Below, in pieces: positions 24,510 to 34,330 of a DNA stretch of 64,000 nucleotides; the first letter of the stretch is position 1, and each line of letters starts with the position of its first letter. The notes under the pieces were generated by a model. That model had not been told where the DNA came from. It was given only the letters and a program-made list of their open reading frames with translations, and made no database searches. The translations under genes and the position numbers were made by a program. The DNA comes from Phragmites australis. Lineage: Eukaryota; Streptophyta; Magnoliopsida; Poales; Poaceae. The stretch covers positions 1,805,501 to 1,869,500 of the forward strand of contig NC_084936.1 in NCBI RefSeq assembly GCF_958298935.1, given 5' to 3'.

Positions 24510-24960
24510 TCCCTCAGTCACAACGCCTGTGGTCTGCTCAGGTTGAGATTGCTGCAATTCCAAGTGAATGGAGCCTTTGACAGTGGTTTGGTAAACACAT
24601 CAGCGAGCTGATCTTTTGAGGAGATAAACCTAACCTCCATTGCCTTTCTTGCTACTTGTTCTCTGACAAAGTGAAAATCCACTTTGATATGCTCGGTCCT
24701 TGCGCGAAATATTAGATTGGCCGTAAGATATGTTGCTCTAAGGTTGTCACACCAACGCAAAGGAGGCTTCTGCTGAAACACTTGCTGCTTGTTGCTCTAA
24801 GTTCTCTTAGCAGTGACTGAATTCAGATCATCTCAGCCGTTACATTTGCTATTGACTTGTATTCAGCTTCGGTGCTCAACCTGGATATCAGTGATGGAGC
24901 TTCCTTATGCCCAAGGTAGGCCATGCACCCCCCTCCCCTAAATCCAATATTTGTAGAAGT
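24510..24960 (-). pseudogene. Ty1/copia RT/RNase H C-terminal fragment
   Basis: Minus-strand reading gives the copia RNase H end: SRLSTEAEYKSIAN, then after a stop and frameshift WCDNLRATYLTAN, RTEHIKVDFHFVRE and FISSKDQLADVFTKPLS. These match the conserved region next to the 3' LTR of plant copia elements. At least one stop and one frame change make it non-functional. The rest of pol, integrase and gag are not seen to the right, so this is a truncated element. Confidence 0.85.
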
Positions 24961-25042
24961 AATAACTAATTTTGCCACTTAATTGCTAAGTATACACTAA
25001 TCCAACTCTCTTATTGTCCCCCTTGAATTCTTTGGCAAGCCC

Positions 25043-25122
25043 CTATATATATGTGTGTGTGTCTGTGTGTGTATATATATATGTATGTATGTGTGTGTGT
25101 GTATGTATGTATGTATGTACAG
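25043..25122. repeat. Compound (TA/TG/TATG)n microsatellite
   Basis: Alternating purine-pyrimidine tract made of TATA, TGTG and ATGT units. Confidence 0.9.
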
Positions 25123-25129
25123 CGTGGCC

Positions 25130-27210
25130 TTACCCTTGACGTATCTACAGAAATTATTGACCATACGCAAGAAGTAATGCTTCTCAGAGAACGAATGCAT
25201 ACCTCTGGATTTTGGACTGAACAGGTGCCGATCGCCTTCTCACGTTGTCGACGCCTCGACGGCGTCCAGTTTTTTTATTGGGATCGATTTGGTAGAGAGA
25301 TCGCCTGGGTAGGGTACGTCTGGACGTGAGCAAGAGCCAAGAGGAGGAGCGACTAAGGGAACAAGGCTGGTGAGAGGTTTTGTGTGGGAAATGTCGTGAG
25401 AGGGCTGTGTGCTTTAAAGTAGGCAACATAGGATGATGCTCCTTTTTCTTTCTTTTTTAGGACGGCCTAGACAGGATGGTAGTAAATGATTGCATTTACT
25501 GCAGATTTTAAAATGAGATATGCCCCTCCGCAAAATTAATGACCCATTTTTTAGCAGCTGGGCTCTCCAATTTATACAAACTCAGCAGCCCCAGCTCTCC
25601 AATTTATACCCAGGCCGGCCTGGCCCGGGCAGAAACAACCCGCATGGGCCCACTCGGCCGCGCGCGCCCACCTGGGCTGTGCCCCGCACCAGGCATACGC
25701 CTACCTGGGCCGCCTCGGCTCCCGCCGGCCCACCTGGCCTCCGCGCCTGGTCCGAAACGGGAACTTTTTATATATTTTTTCTTTAATATTTTCAAGAATC
25801 CACGCTGTTTCAAAAAATAGCACGAATAAACTACCATCGGTGTTAATCAGATGAGATTAACGCCCAGCAGTAGATTTAAAAATACAAAAATATGGTAAAG
25901 CAACTGTCACCGCTAAACAAGCGAGATCTTATGTGAGCAGACCCATCCAAAAATATCGCCCACGTTTTGGATATAAATGCTAGTTCACCTCCCGTTCAGA
26001 TTCATGTATATTGTGTAAAGATGTTTTTTATTTAACTCTCAATTTTATCTAAGAATACAAGAGTAGCATAGGAATTCTAAATGTTTTTTTATAAATAAAT
26101 TAGAGCTCACTAGCAACCCATTTTAATAAGTTTAATCTAAAAATCTTAAGCTAATATTTAATTAAAATTATCCAAAGAAGTCTACTTTTATAACTTCTAG
26201 TAATTATAAAAGTCTTAAATAAATTCCCAAAAATTAGAAAAAATTCACTAATATTCGTATCATGTGATTTACTAATTTATAAAAATATTTTCAACCCTAT
26301 ATTATTTGGTAAAAATGTGAATTACTTATTACAAAGGGACTCACTTTTTAACCATTTAAAAGGAGTATTTTTTTTTTGAAAAAGTAAATTCATTTGTAAT
26401 GCTCATTTATGTGTATTTTTATTATTGGAGCATATAAATAGAGCATTACAAAGTAACTCATTTTTTTAATCATATAACCTAAGGCTAAAACTAATTTTAG
26501 AAATTATTTTATCACATAATAAGAATATTAGTGATTTTTCTCAGATTTTTGGGATTTTATTTTAGCCCCTAACAATTTTTAGAAGTTATAAAAATAGCTT
26601 TTTTTGAGAATTTTAGTTTAAATTATACACAATTTTTTTGGTAAATCTAATTAAAATTGATTACACATATATTATGGAACACATAAAAAAGTTCTATAAT
26701 TTTTTAAGAAACTGAAGATCGCCGATTTTTATAGAAACAGAAGATCACTATATCTATAAACAGTACCATAAACACTTAACATAAACGTAAAAGTGATGGA
26801 TTTGCGATACGTCGGACAAAAGTATTGGTGTTTATGTGAAATAGACGAAAAAATGGTGAATTTGTGATAGTTAGCTAAAAACTAGTAGGTTTGTAAAATT
26901 AACTTCTTTTATTAACAAAATTACAAAACTATACAGCCGTTTTGGAATTTTGCAAAATCTAGATCGCGGCGGCGACTCTAGCCATGCCCGATCGACATGG
27001 AGTCGAGAAGCGTGCTTCAAGCTCGTGTCAGATCCTGAGAAGTGTGGCCTCGTGCGGGTGAGCCAGAGCTATATATCGTGATGAAGAAACAATGCAAATT
27101 CTTTCTGGTTCTATCTTGATTAATGAGATAATTTATTTTCCCAAAATTACTCTCTCGGGGTGTGCACGCTCGCTCCAAGCATGTGCCAATTCCCCTCCTC
27201 CCCCAAGCTC
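25130..27210. other. AT-rich intergenic region without recognised genes
   Basis: A GC-rich patch at 25560-25760 is surrounded by very AT-rich sequence. It includes a near-direct repeat of CTCCAATTTATAC at about 25565 and 25598. From 26000 the sequence is AT-rich with many stops in all frames. No element ends could be defined. Confidence 0.4.
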
Positions 27211-27217
27211 TCTACGT

Positions 27218-28394
27218 CAGGGTTAAAAAACCGTCGGTAACCGCTCAAAAATCGCGGTTACCGACCTTCCCGGTCCGGTCCGGTTTCAAAAACCGCTCGG
27301 TAATCGAAATTTGAATTCAAAAAATTCGAAAAAATAAAAAATTTAAAAAAAATTCAACAAAATCTTAAAAAAAACTAGACATAATTCTAAGAACTTCTGT
27401 GAAAAAAAATTTCAAAAATAATATCGTTTGCATCATATTCTATAGGGAGAAAGTTTGAAAAAAATGAAAAAAATTGAAGCACGCGGCTCAATTATTAACT
27501 CACGTTAAGGAAAAGTGTAACATGCAAACACATATTTTTCTTGTATAAAACGTATTTTAAGAGAATCTTTAAAATTAATTTCAGTTTATTTAGAGTTTTA
27601 TTAAATTTTCTATGATTTTTACAAAGTTCACAAGCATAAAGTGAATATGTTAAGAAACATCACTGTAATTAATTTTTTCATGTCTACTATTATTTTTTAT
27701 ACATAAATCATAATATAAATAAGCTAATGAAAGTGGTTTCACTAATTTTTAAGGTGTGATGGGTCAGTTATGAATTAATCTAGTCGCAACACATTTACAC
27801 AATCATGCATTTTACAATAACTAATTCATGAGTTCATATATTTTTAAAAGATATAGGATCATGTAAGAAGACTAACAAAATTAGTTTCATGATTTTTGGA
27901 TTAGCAAAGAGTAAACTATGCATTTACCTTGGTTTAACAAATAAAATTTCTCACAGAAAATTTTGAACTTTTCTATGAGTATAAATACTTTTATCATGTA
28001 GATCATGTTACAAGGAAGCCAACAAAATTTGTTTCACTTGATTTGAAGCTCGGATGAATTAGTTATTGATTTTACAAGATTAAACTTTTTTTTAGGTTTT
28101 TTTTGAACTGCGCTGAAATTCGATAAAACCGCTCGATAAATCGAGAAAACCGAGCGGTTACCGACCCAAACCGCTCGGTAACCGACCGAATCAAAAATGC
28201 GAGAAAACCAATCGGTAACCGACCCAAACCGCTCGGTTACCGAGAGGGCAAAAACATGATTTTTTCGCAAAAATTTAAAATTTGCCGAATGAATTTTTTC
28301 CGAATTTTTTTGAATTTTTTACCGGTGGTTATCGCGCATTTTCGGTTACCGCCGGAGCTCGGTAACCGAGCTCCGGTCGGTAAATGGAACCTTG
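27218..28394. mobile_element. hAT-like non-autonomous DNA element
   Basis: The left end reads CAGGGTTAAAAAACCG and the right end, on the other strand, CAAGGTTCCATTTACCG, resembling the CAGGGTT termini of plant hAT elements. Both subterminal regions are dense in the word GGTTACCG and its complement (27220-27305 and 28120-28380), as expected for transposase-binding sites. The interior is AT-rich and non-coding. I could not confirm an 8-bp target-site duplication, so the class is tentative. Confidence 0.55.
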
Positions 28395-28810
28395 AGGCTT
28401 ATAAGTAGGTCCACATTCAGATCATTTCATTTTATTTTGTGAGGGGCAAAAATCATTTCGTTTGAATTAGTTTATGAAATAATAATTAATCTCTACTATA
28501 TAAAATACGAGATGATTTCCGTATCACTTATTTTTTACTCTCCTCTTATCTAATAAAAACTACTAAAATTTTAATAATTTGCTCACTTTTGCTATCCACC
28601 CTCATCCTCCAGCATCCCCACCTTGTTACCGGCTACTAATATAAAATATATTTTACTAATATAAATAAATAAAGAAATTAGCGGATAATCTCCTTCTCCT
28701 TTTTCAGATCTTATCTAAAATCAAAGCATCACTCCCTATATATTCGTTATGTGACGTTTTTATAGTGCATCCACATAATTCATACCTTAGCTAGTACTGT
28801 TGTCGAATAT

Positions 28811-28815
<5 letters not shown>

Positions 28816-28864
<49 letters not shown>
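28816..28864. repeat. (TA)n microsatellite, tract 1
   Basis: About 24 uninterrupted TA units, directly followed by GACA. Confidence 0.97.
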
Positions 28865-28866
<2 letters not shown>

Positions 28867-29376
28867 CAAGTATAATATGTAGCTAGCTATAATATAGGTT
28901 ATTCTGTAGCCAGGGGTACCGGAAGTGTTCTGCGCCACTGTCTATGGCGCGGACCCAGCATTCGTAGCTGGAGGCGATGGCGCGGGTAGGCGCCTCCGCA
29001 CCATGGACAATGGCGCGGGTGTTGGTCGTGTTCGCGCTACAATATCCGCGCCATTATCCATGGCGCGAACCCTAGGGCTCGGAACCGGAGGTGACGGAAC
29101 GGGTCCGCGCCATGGACAATGGCGCGGGTGTTGGCCGTGTTCGCGCTACAATATCCGCGTCATTGTCTATGGCGCGGACCCCAGGGCTCGTAACCGGAGG
29201 CACAGGTCCGCGCCATGGACAATAGCGCGGACACGGCCGTGTCCGCGCCATTGTTCATGGCGCGGACTCACTGGAGATCAAAATAGGAAAAAAAAACTCA
29301 CAATTTGAGCAGATGATATGTGAGTTGAGTCCGACCATAGAATATGATATTCTATAGCTAGTTATATATAAATACT

Positions 29377-29378
<2 letters not shown>
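28865..29378. mobile_element. Micron-like element 1, within (TA)n, with GC palindromes
   Basis: A 514-bp block between two pure (TA)n tracts. It begins GACAAG and ends ACTCC. Near-terminal inverted repeats are visible: the left TAGCTAGCTATAATATAGG is mirrored by the complement of the right TATTCTATAGCTAGTTATAT. The GC-rich core holds seven palindromes. Rice microns are known as elements inserted into (TA)n microsatellites; assignment to that family is by architecture, not by sequence comparison. Confidence 0.6.
28930..29265. repeat. Seven imperfect palindromes CCGCGCCAT-N-ATGGCGCGG
   Basis: Palindromes lie at about 28930-28953, 28996-29018, 29046-29067, 29105-29127, 29155-29178, 29208-29230 and 29243-29265. 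Arms are 8-10 bp and the 4-7 bp centre reads TGTCT, GGACA, TATCC and similar, so alternate copies are reverse complements of one another. A ~108-bp higher-order unit (GACAATGGCGCGGGTGTTGG at about 29004 and 29112) contains two palindromes. Confidence 0.85.

Positions 29379-29415
<37 letters not shown>
29379..29415. repeat. (TA)n microsatellite, tract 2
   Basis: About 18 TA units between the two embedded elements; preceded by CTCC and followed by GACA, the same junction words as at the other tracts. Confidence 0.97.
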
Positions 29416-29417
<2 letters not shown>

Positions 29418-29791
29418 CACCTATTCTATACTCCTAGGAGTATGTACTCCCACATGCAATATACCACCTAAACAAACACTTTATACTCTTTTATCATTTT
29501 TAGTATACTCTAATACTAATTCTAAGATACTCCAATATGAGTTGTATGAAAAAAAATTCAATGTTAGCCTTTCATTTTTGCTATATACTCTTTTTTATAC
29601 ATAAAAGAAGTATATACGCAAATTAAGATAAAAATCATGGAATTTTATAAAAAATTTCGTGGAATTTGTATTGTAGTATCTTATAATTACTAATGAAGTA
29701 TATTTAAAGTTATAAAGAAGTATAACACACGTGTAAAAGTGGTATATGAGAGGTGGGAGTATATACACCCAAGAGTACATACTAGTTTTCC
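29416..29791. mobile_element. Micron-like element 2, within (TA)n
   Basis: A 376-bp AT-rich block that begins GACACC and ends TTTCC between pure TA tracts. Terminal inverted repeats: left GGAGTATGTACTCCCAC (about 29434-29452) against the complement of the right GTGGGAGTATATAC (about 29754-29768), with further similarity outward. No coding capacity. Its size is near that of the rice micron elements. Confidence 0.6.
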
Positions 29792-29813
29792 TATATATAT
29801 ATATATATATATA
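29792..29813. repeat. (TA)n microsatellite, tract 3
   Basis: About 11 TA units closing the series of three. Confidence 0.95.
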
Positions 29814-29869
29814 CACACGGACAGGGTATGTCGTGTGCACACTTAACAACTTCGGATATTAAGGATCCA

Positions 29870-30420
29870 AATCTGTAGTACCTGATACTTTCAGAATCTA
29901 GAATGTATATACTAGGAAGGCATCGATTGCTTATCCAACTCGAGAAGACTAGTATCTATAACAGATCTATCTACTTAGACGACAATAAAGACTCGCATCG
30001 ATTGCTTATCCAACTCGAGAAGACTAGTATCTATAACAGATCTATCTACTGAGACGACAATAAAGACTCTATCGATTATGGATGGATAGGAGGCGGTATA
30101 TCACCCCTGTATAAGGCGTGGACCCACACCCTCTGGTAGAGGTTTCTTTTTTCGGCTACTCGAGACAAGCATCAGGAACTTGACACAGGAGGAACTCGGT
30201 GACTTTAGCCCTAAGACTAGATCTGTTCTATTTCTTGTCATAAATTTGCCACATTGCTTATACTCGAATGAATACATATACATAATCATACACACAGGAC
30301 ATAAGGTATTACTCCAACCGAAGGACCGAATCTGTATGGTCGCTTGTGTCTTGTTTCATGTTCGATCTCTAATTCACAAAGATAACTCTATTATTTTTAG
30401 GACATATTGTCAGAATCAAA
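29870..30420 (+). mobile_element. Ty3/gypsy-type LTR remnant
   Basis: The tract from about 30090 reads like the R-U5 part of grass gypsy LTRs: a TATA-like GTATAAGGCGTGGACC, then GGTATTACTCCAACCGAAGG, and a CTTGTGTCTTGTTTCATGTTCG block. The region 29920-30068 holds a direct duplication of about 75 bp (CATCGATTGCTTATCC at 29921 and 29996). No second LTR or internal domain follows, so it is a solo or truncated LTR. Confidence 0.55.
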
Positions 30421-30602
30421 TGCTCGACAACCGTAAAACTTGCAGCTAACATGCCAAGAAAACCAAGGTTTTTGTGATATTTGAACCACATAACATTGAT
30501 AGCCAATAGATAATGGTTAACCAAAATTAAAGTGAACACAAACATCTTTCGTTAGTCGACCCGGAAAGAGAGTTCCCGTTTACACACGATCCGATCGTAG
30601 CA

Positions 30603-31568
30603 TCATCCTTGGAATCCAAGGGACATAAACTGAACACAAACATCTTTCAGTGCCTTGCAGTAGTGTTGATCAGCTAAGGCGAGTGTAGTCGCCACCGTGC
30701 TCTCATCAAGGCTCCTGCACAAGATGCTCTCGCAGATCAACTTCAACCGCTCCACGCCGTATCGATCCGCAGCCTCAAGGAGATGACGCACCATCTCCTT
30801 GTAGCAGCAGTCTCCTTCGAGATCGCCCGGGAGCAACAAGATGTCGGTGTAGATGAAGCCAAGCAAAGCTCGAAAGACCACAGGCTGCATGTCGTCAATG
30901 GCGATGCACTCCATCCCCTTCTCCATCATGTCTCCGTAGAGCTCGGCCTTGAAGACCGGAGACCGCATGGCGAGCACCACCTTGTGTGCATGGAAAACCT
31001 CTCCTCGGACGTCGAACGAGATGTCTGCTTGGTCCGGCTGGTTCAGCAGATCGCCGAGATGCTTCGACAGGTCCGAGGGCGGCACCCTGAGCTGACACAG
31101 AGCTACGGTCTCGGGCACCCGTGCCTCGTCGGCGACGACGTCGAGGACGCACTCGATGGTGAGCCGGTCGTCGCGCAGGTACGCCGACGCCTCGAGCTCG
31201 CTCCGTGGCATGAACGCGCGGGCGCCCCTCTTGCCCTTGCTCCTCTTGTGCCACACCGAGTAGTCGAACACGACGGGCTGCGCCGCGCGGTACACGGAGC
31301 GCGACAGCCCCGTGGCGCGGTCCACCAGCCGCAGGTCGAAGCGCGCCCAGGCCCTGGCGTTGTTGCTCATGAGCTTGACGAAGGCCGACACGTACGTGCA
31401 GTGTGGCGCCGAGAAGCCGCCAGGATAGAAGCGGACGGACCACCGGTAGCCACCGGCAGCGAAGGTGCCGGACCGGACGAACTCTCCGGCGGCGAGGCCC
31501 TTGATGAGGCTGTAGCCGACGATCTCCAACTGGTGCGTGCCGCGGACGGTGCACGTCGACGACGGCAT
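30603..31568 (-). CDS. MATH-BTB domain protein 1
   Basis: An intronless 321-residue protein with an N-terminal MATH (TRAF-like) domain (about 8-150; GGYRWSVRFYPGG, FMPRSELEASAYLRDD) and a BTB domain (about 190-290; DISFDVRGEVFHAHKVVLAMRS, FIYTD, LLEAADRYGVERLK). Such proteins are CUL3 ubiquitin-ligase adaptors: MATH holds the substrate and BTB binds CUL3. The family is greatly expanded in grasses. The protein stops shortly after LADQHYCKALKDVCVQFM, so it lacks roughly 30 residues that many relatives carry after this point and may be mildly truncated. It is divergent to the next MATH-BTB gene, with a TATA box 53 bp upstream. Confidence 0.9.
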   Translation of the reverse strand: MPSSTCTVRGTHQLEIVGYSLIKGLAAGEFVRSGTFAAGGYRWSVRFYPGGFSAPHCTYVSAFVKLMSNNARAWARFDLRLVDRATGLSRSVYRAAQPVVFDYSVWHKRSKGKRGARAFMPRSELEASAYLRDDRLTIECVLDVVADEARVPETVALCQLRVPPSDLSKHLGDLLNQPDQADISFDVRGEVFHAHKVVLAMRSPVFKAELYGDMMEKGMECIAIDDMQPVVFRALLGFIYTDILLLPGDLEGDCCYKEMVRHLLEAADRYGVERLKLICESILCRSLDESTVATTLALADQHYCKALKDVCVQFMSLGFQG

Positions 31569-31884
31569 TTGTGATCGTTGGGAGGTTCAGTTTGGACGGA
31601 ATTTGACGGGGCAGAGTGCCTATATAGACGAAGACGGCAGCAAGTTCCAGAATTTTAATGGACGAAAAATCTCCCATAGAAAAATTAACACGACGTTCTC
31701 CTCGATCTCCATAACTCTAATTAAAATTCTTGACCCCTCGTGTTCTTCAGTAATCAATTAGTGGACCCTCTAATCCACTCAAATCCATTGAACTCAATCT
31801 GAAGATCTGCATATATACATACATACACGACCCCGTCGACCAACACCGGCGCAGCAACGACACCTTGACGAGTGACCATAAGAA
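31569..31884. promoter_or_regulatory. Shared divergent promoter of the two MATH-BTB genes
   Basis: The two start codons are 316 bp apart, head-to-head. The minus gene has CTATATA at about 31620-31626; the plus gene has TATATA at 31812-31817. Each lies 50-75 bp from its ATG, so both genes appear to keep their own core promoter in a small common region. Confidence 0.65.
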
Positions 31885-32865
31885 ATGGCATCGTCGCCGA
31901 ACACCAAGTCCACGAGCACGAGCAAGACCGTACGCGGCGAGCACCGGTTCAACATCGCCAGGTACAGCCTAAAGCCGGTCGGCGTCGTCACCTCCGCCAC
32001 CTTTGCCGTCGGCGGCTACGACTGGTCCATCTGCTACTACCCCGATGACGGGAAGGAGGACGAGGCCTACGTGTCGGTCTTCGTCAGGCTCATGACCAAG
32101 AACGCCAGCGCGCGGGCGCTGTTCGACCTGAGGCTGGTCGACCGCGCCACCGGCCTGCCGCACTCGGTGCGCCGGAGCGGGGCGCCGGTGGTGTTCGACG
32201 CAAACAAGGCCAATAAGCACGAGAGGGGCGCCCGCTCGTTCATGCCGAGGAGCGAGCTGGCGGCTTCGCCGTACCTCCGCGACGACTGCCTCACCGTCGA
32301 GTGCGTCCTCGACGTCGTGCAGGAGCCGTCGCTCACGCAGACCACTGTGTCCTCGGAAATCGTGGAGCCGCCGCCGTCGGACTTGTGGAAGCACCTCGGC
32401 CAGCTGCTGCAGATGCAGGAGGGGACGGACGTCACCTTCAAGGTGCAAGGGGAAGCGTTCCGCGCGCACAGGGTCGTGCTCGCGACGCGGTCGCCGGTGT
32501 TCAAGGCCGAGCTCTCCGGGTCGTCGCTGCCGACGAGCGAGGATGACACGAGGGAGATCATAACCATCAACGACATGCGACCTCTAGTGTTCAAGGCCCT
32601 GCTGCATTTCATCTACACCGACGTGTTGCCCGGCCTGGACGATCTTGGAGGGCAGGAGTACCAAGAATTGGTGAGGAATCTTCTCGAGGCGGCGGATCGA
32701 TACGCCATGGAGAGGCTGAAGCAAATATGCAGACTCATCCTGCGCAAAGTACTTGATGCTAAGACCGTGGCAGCTGCGCTAGCTTCAGCTGGTCAGCACC
32801 ACTGTTGCGGAGCTCCAGGAGACGTTTGTGTTCAGTTCATGCCCTCGGCTGGATTGGAAGGATGA
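31885..32865 (+). CDS. MATH-BTB domain protein 2
   Basis: An intronless 326-residue paralogue of the preceding gene on the opposite strand. MATH domain at about 18-150 (GGYDWSICYYPDD, DLRLVDRATGLPHSV, FMPRSELAASPYLRDD) and BTB at about 180-290 (DVTFKVQGEAFRAHRVVLATRS, FIYTDVLPG, LLEAADRYAMERLK). Predicted role is the same, a CUL3 substrate adaptor. The ending ASAGQHHCCGAPGDVCVQFMPSAG has the usual cysteine-containing helix altered by Pro/Gly and stops early, so C-terminal decay is possible. The divergent arrangement and high similarity suggest an inverted tandem duplication. Confidence 0.9.
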   Translation: MASSPNTKSTSTSKTVRGEHRFNIARYSLKPVGVVTSATFAVGGYDWSICYYPDDGKEDEAYVSVFVRLMTKNASARALFDLRLVDRATGLPHSVRRSGAPVVFDANKANKHERGARSFMPRSELAASPYLRDDCLTVECVLDVVQEPSLTQTTVSSEIVEPPPSDLWKHLGQLLQMQEGTDVTFKVQGEAFRAHRVVLATRSPVFKAELSGSSLPTSEDDTREIITINDMRPLVFKALLHFIYTDVLPGLDDLGGQEYQELVRNLLEAADRYAMERLKQICRLILRKVLDAKTVAAALASAGQHHCCGAPGDVCVQFMPSAGLEG

Positions 32866-32887
32866 GGAGGAAGCGAGACCATGCATT

Positions 32888-33245
32888 GCCCGTTATTTAG
32901 CCCTTCTAAGATTATCTTTGGATTCAATCGTGCAAACAAAACATCGTTCAGAAGACTATCTATGGATTCTACCAGTTAGTACTGAGTTTTCTCTTGAATG
33001 TGAATCTGATTTTACTCGCCAAGTGCTTGTGTGTGGCAATATAACTCCTTGTTTTTGTGTGCGTCTTCCTCGTAATCAGAAAAGAATAGGAGAAATATAT
33101 TCTCATGAAAAAAATTTGTGCGTGCGTGTGTGTTCTATTTATGCATGTACAGTACAGAAAGGAAATTGCACTACCAAAATGGCTTACGGGCGAGGTGGCT
33201 TATCTACGCTATCTATTTTTCGCTTAGATTCGTGCAGTGTACATG
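32888..33245. repeat. Duplicated, rearranged subtilase 3' flank (copy B)
   Basis: Matches copy A (19890-20250 and 20685-20770) in scrambled order: GTTATTTAGCCCTT, then the GTACTGAGTTTTCTCTTGAAT block, the GCGTCTTCCTCGT block, ATATATTCTCATGAAAAAA, then CCAAAATGGCTTACGGG. Confidence 0.8.
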
Positions 33246-33264
33246 AGACAAAACATATATGCAG

Positions 33265-33760
33265 TGCACACGGCGATGGTGTACTGCCGCGTCTGGTGCT
33301 CCGCGTCGAACACCAGCTTCGACGGCGTAATCGTGATCGGCGTGCCCGGCGGGGGCACCATGGAGACGGTGTACCGGCGTCGACCTCGTCCCCGACGTTG
33401 CGCACGACACGTCGCAGCGTGGCCTTCTTGTCAGCATACGCCTTGAACACCACCGGAAAGGACGGGAGGTTCAGGTCCGCCACCGCCACCGCCACGGCGC
33501 TGCTCGGGAGCGCCGAGCAGTCGGTCACCGAGCCGTCCCTCACGAAGACGCCGTCGACTGTTCGCTGGGAGTAACCGAGCGCGCACAAGAAGGAGCGATA
33601 GTCCTCCTCGCCGGCGTCGTACACGAGGCCCGGGTCAAGGGCGCGGTTCGGGTCCACATGGCTGGCCCCGAGCTCGAACGAGCCGGCCGCCTTGCCGGTG
33701 GCCATGTCCTCGATGCTCTCGCTGGCGCTGTCCACGTTGTAGGCACTGCCGCGGATATCC
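33265..33760 (-). pseudogene. Subtilase 3'-end fragment, duplicate of the 20.9-kb gene
   Basis: The minus strand encodes DMATGKAAGSFELGASHVDP, LDPGLVYDAGEEDYRSFLCA and DLNLPSFPVVFKAYADKKAT, the same segment as residues near 590-700 of the intact subtilase with only a few substitutions and an extra short AVAV repeat. Just after NVGDEVDAG the frame is lost, and upstream of the fragment the catalytic domain is missing. It cannot make a protease. The duplication includes the downstream flank, so it arose at DNA level, and the MATH-BTB pair now lies between parent and copy. Confidence 0.88.
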
Positions 33761-34330
33761 AACCGTCGACGGCGACGTACTGCCCGCCCCGCGGCCTTCA
33801 AGGCGCTGCGCCATTTCGATCGCCCACACCGCCTCTCTTCCGTCTTGCCGTCGTGAGCTGCCGCACCGGAGGAGGCTACCAGAAAATCTTGCAGCATTTG
33901 CTCGCTCGTCGCTGCAAAGCACAATAGAATGGGAAAGCTTCAGCAGGAGCTGTATGTATGGGTTCAGGATGCCGAGAAGCATGTATCGAGTGCTTGCGCC
34001 TTTGCGTGCTCAACGTGCAATGAACAAGACTTATCAACAGACTGAGAAGTGTGCTAAATGCCAACACCAAGAATTGTACTTTTACTCAAGGGAGCGGCCA
34101 AACGGTTGCCGATATAACTTGAGACAGCAATTCATGCTTCATATATCAGAACAAATACAGTTGAAGAAACAGGATGCAACAAATACTGCATTGCTCTATT
34201 TGCCGTACTGTTTTGGCTTCGTTGCAAACAGCTAAACACTTGCTTACACCTCGATGAATTACATTGTCGAGTTAGTACACATTAAGGAAGCTCAGTGATA
34301 GCATTCACTACTGAATAGTGGCGTAGCGAT
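33761..34330. other. Intergenic, nothing recognised
   Basis: Anonymous sequence between the subtilase fragment and the zinc-finger pseudogene. Confidence 0.4.

Noticed and set aside
28925..29308. 127-residue frame in the palindrome array
   Set aside because: Encoded by the repeats; arms read in changing frames and no protein similarity seen.
30783..32612. Frames of 160-263 residues antisense or out of frame in the MATH-BTB genes
   Set aside because: Shadows of the true frames, without domains.
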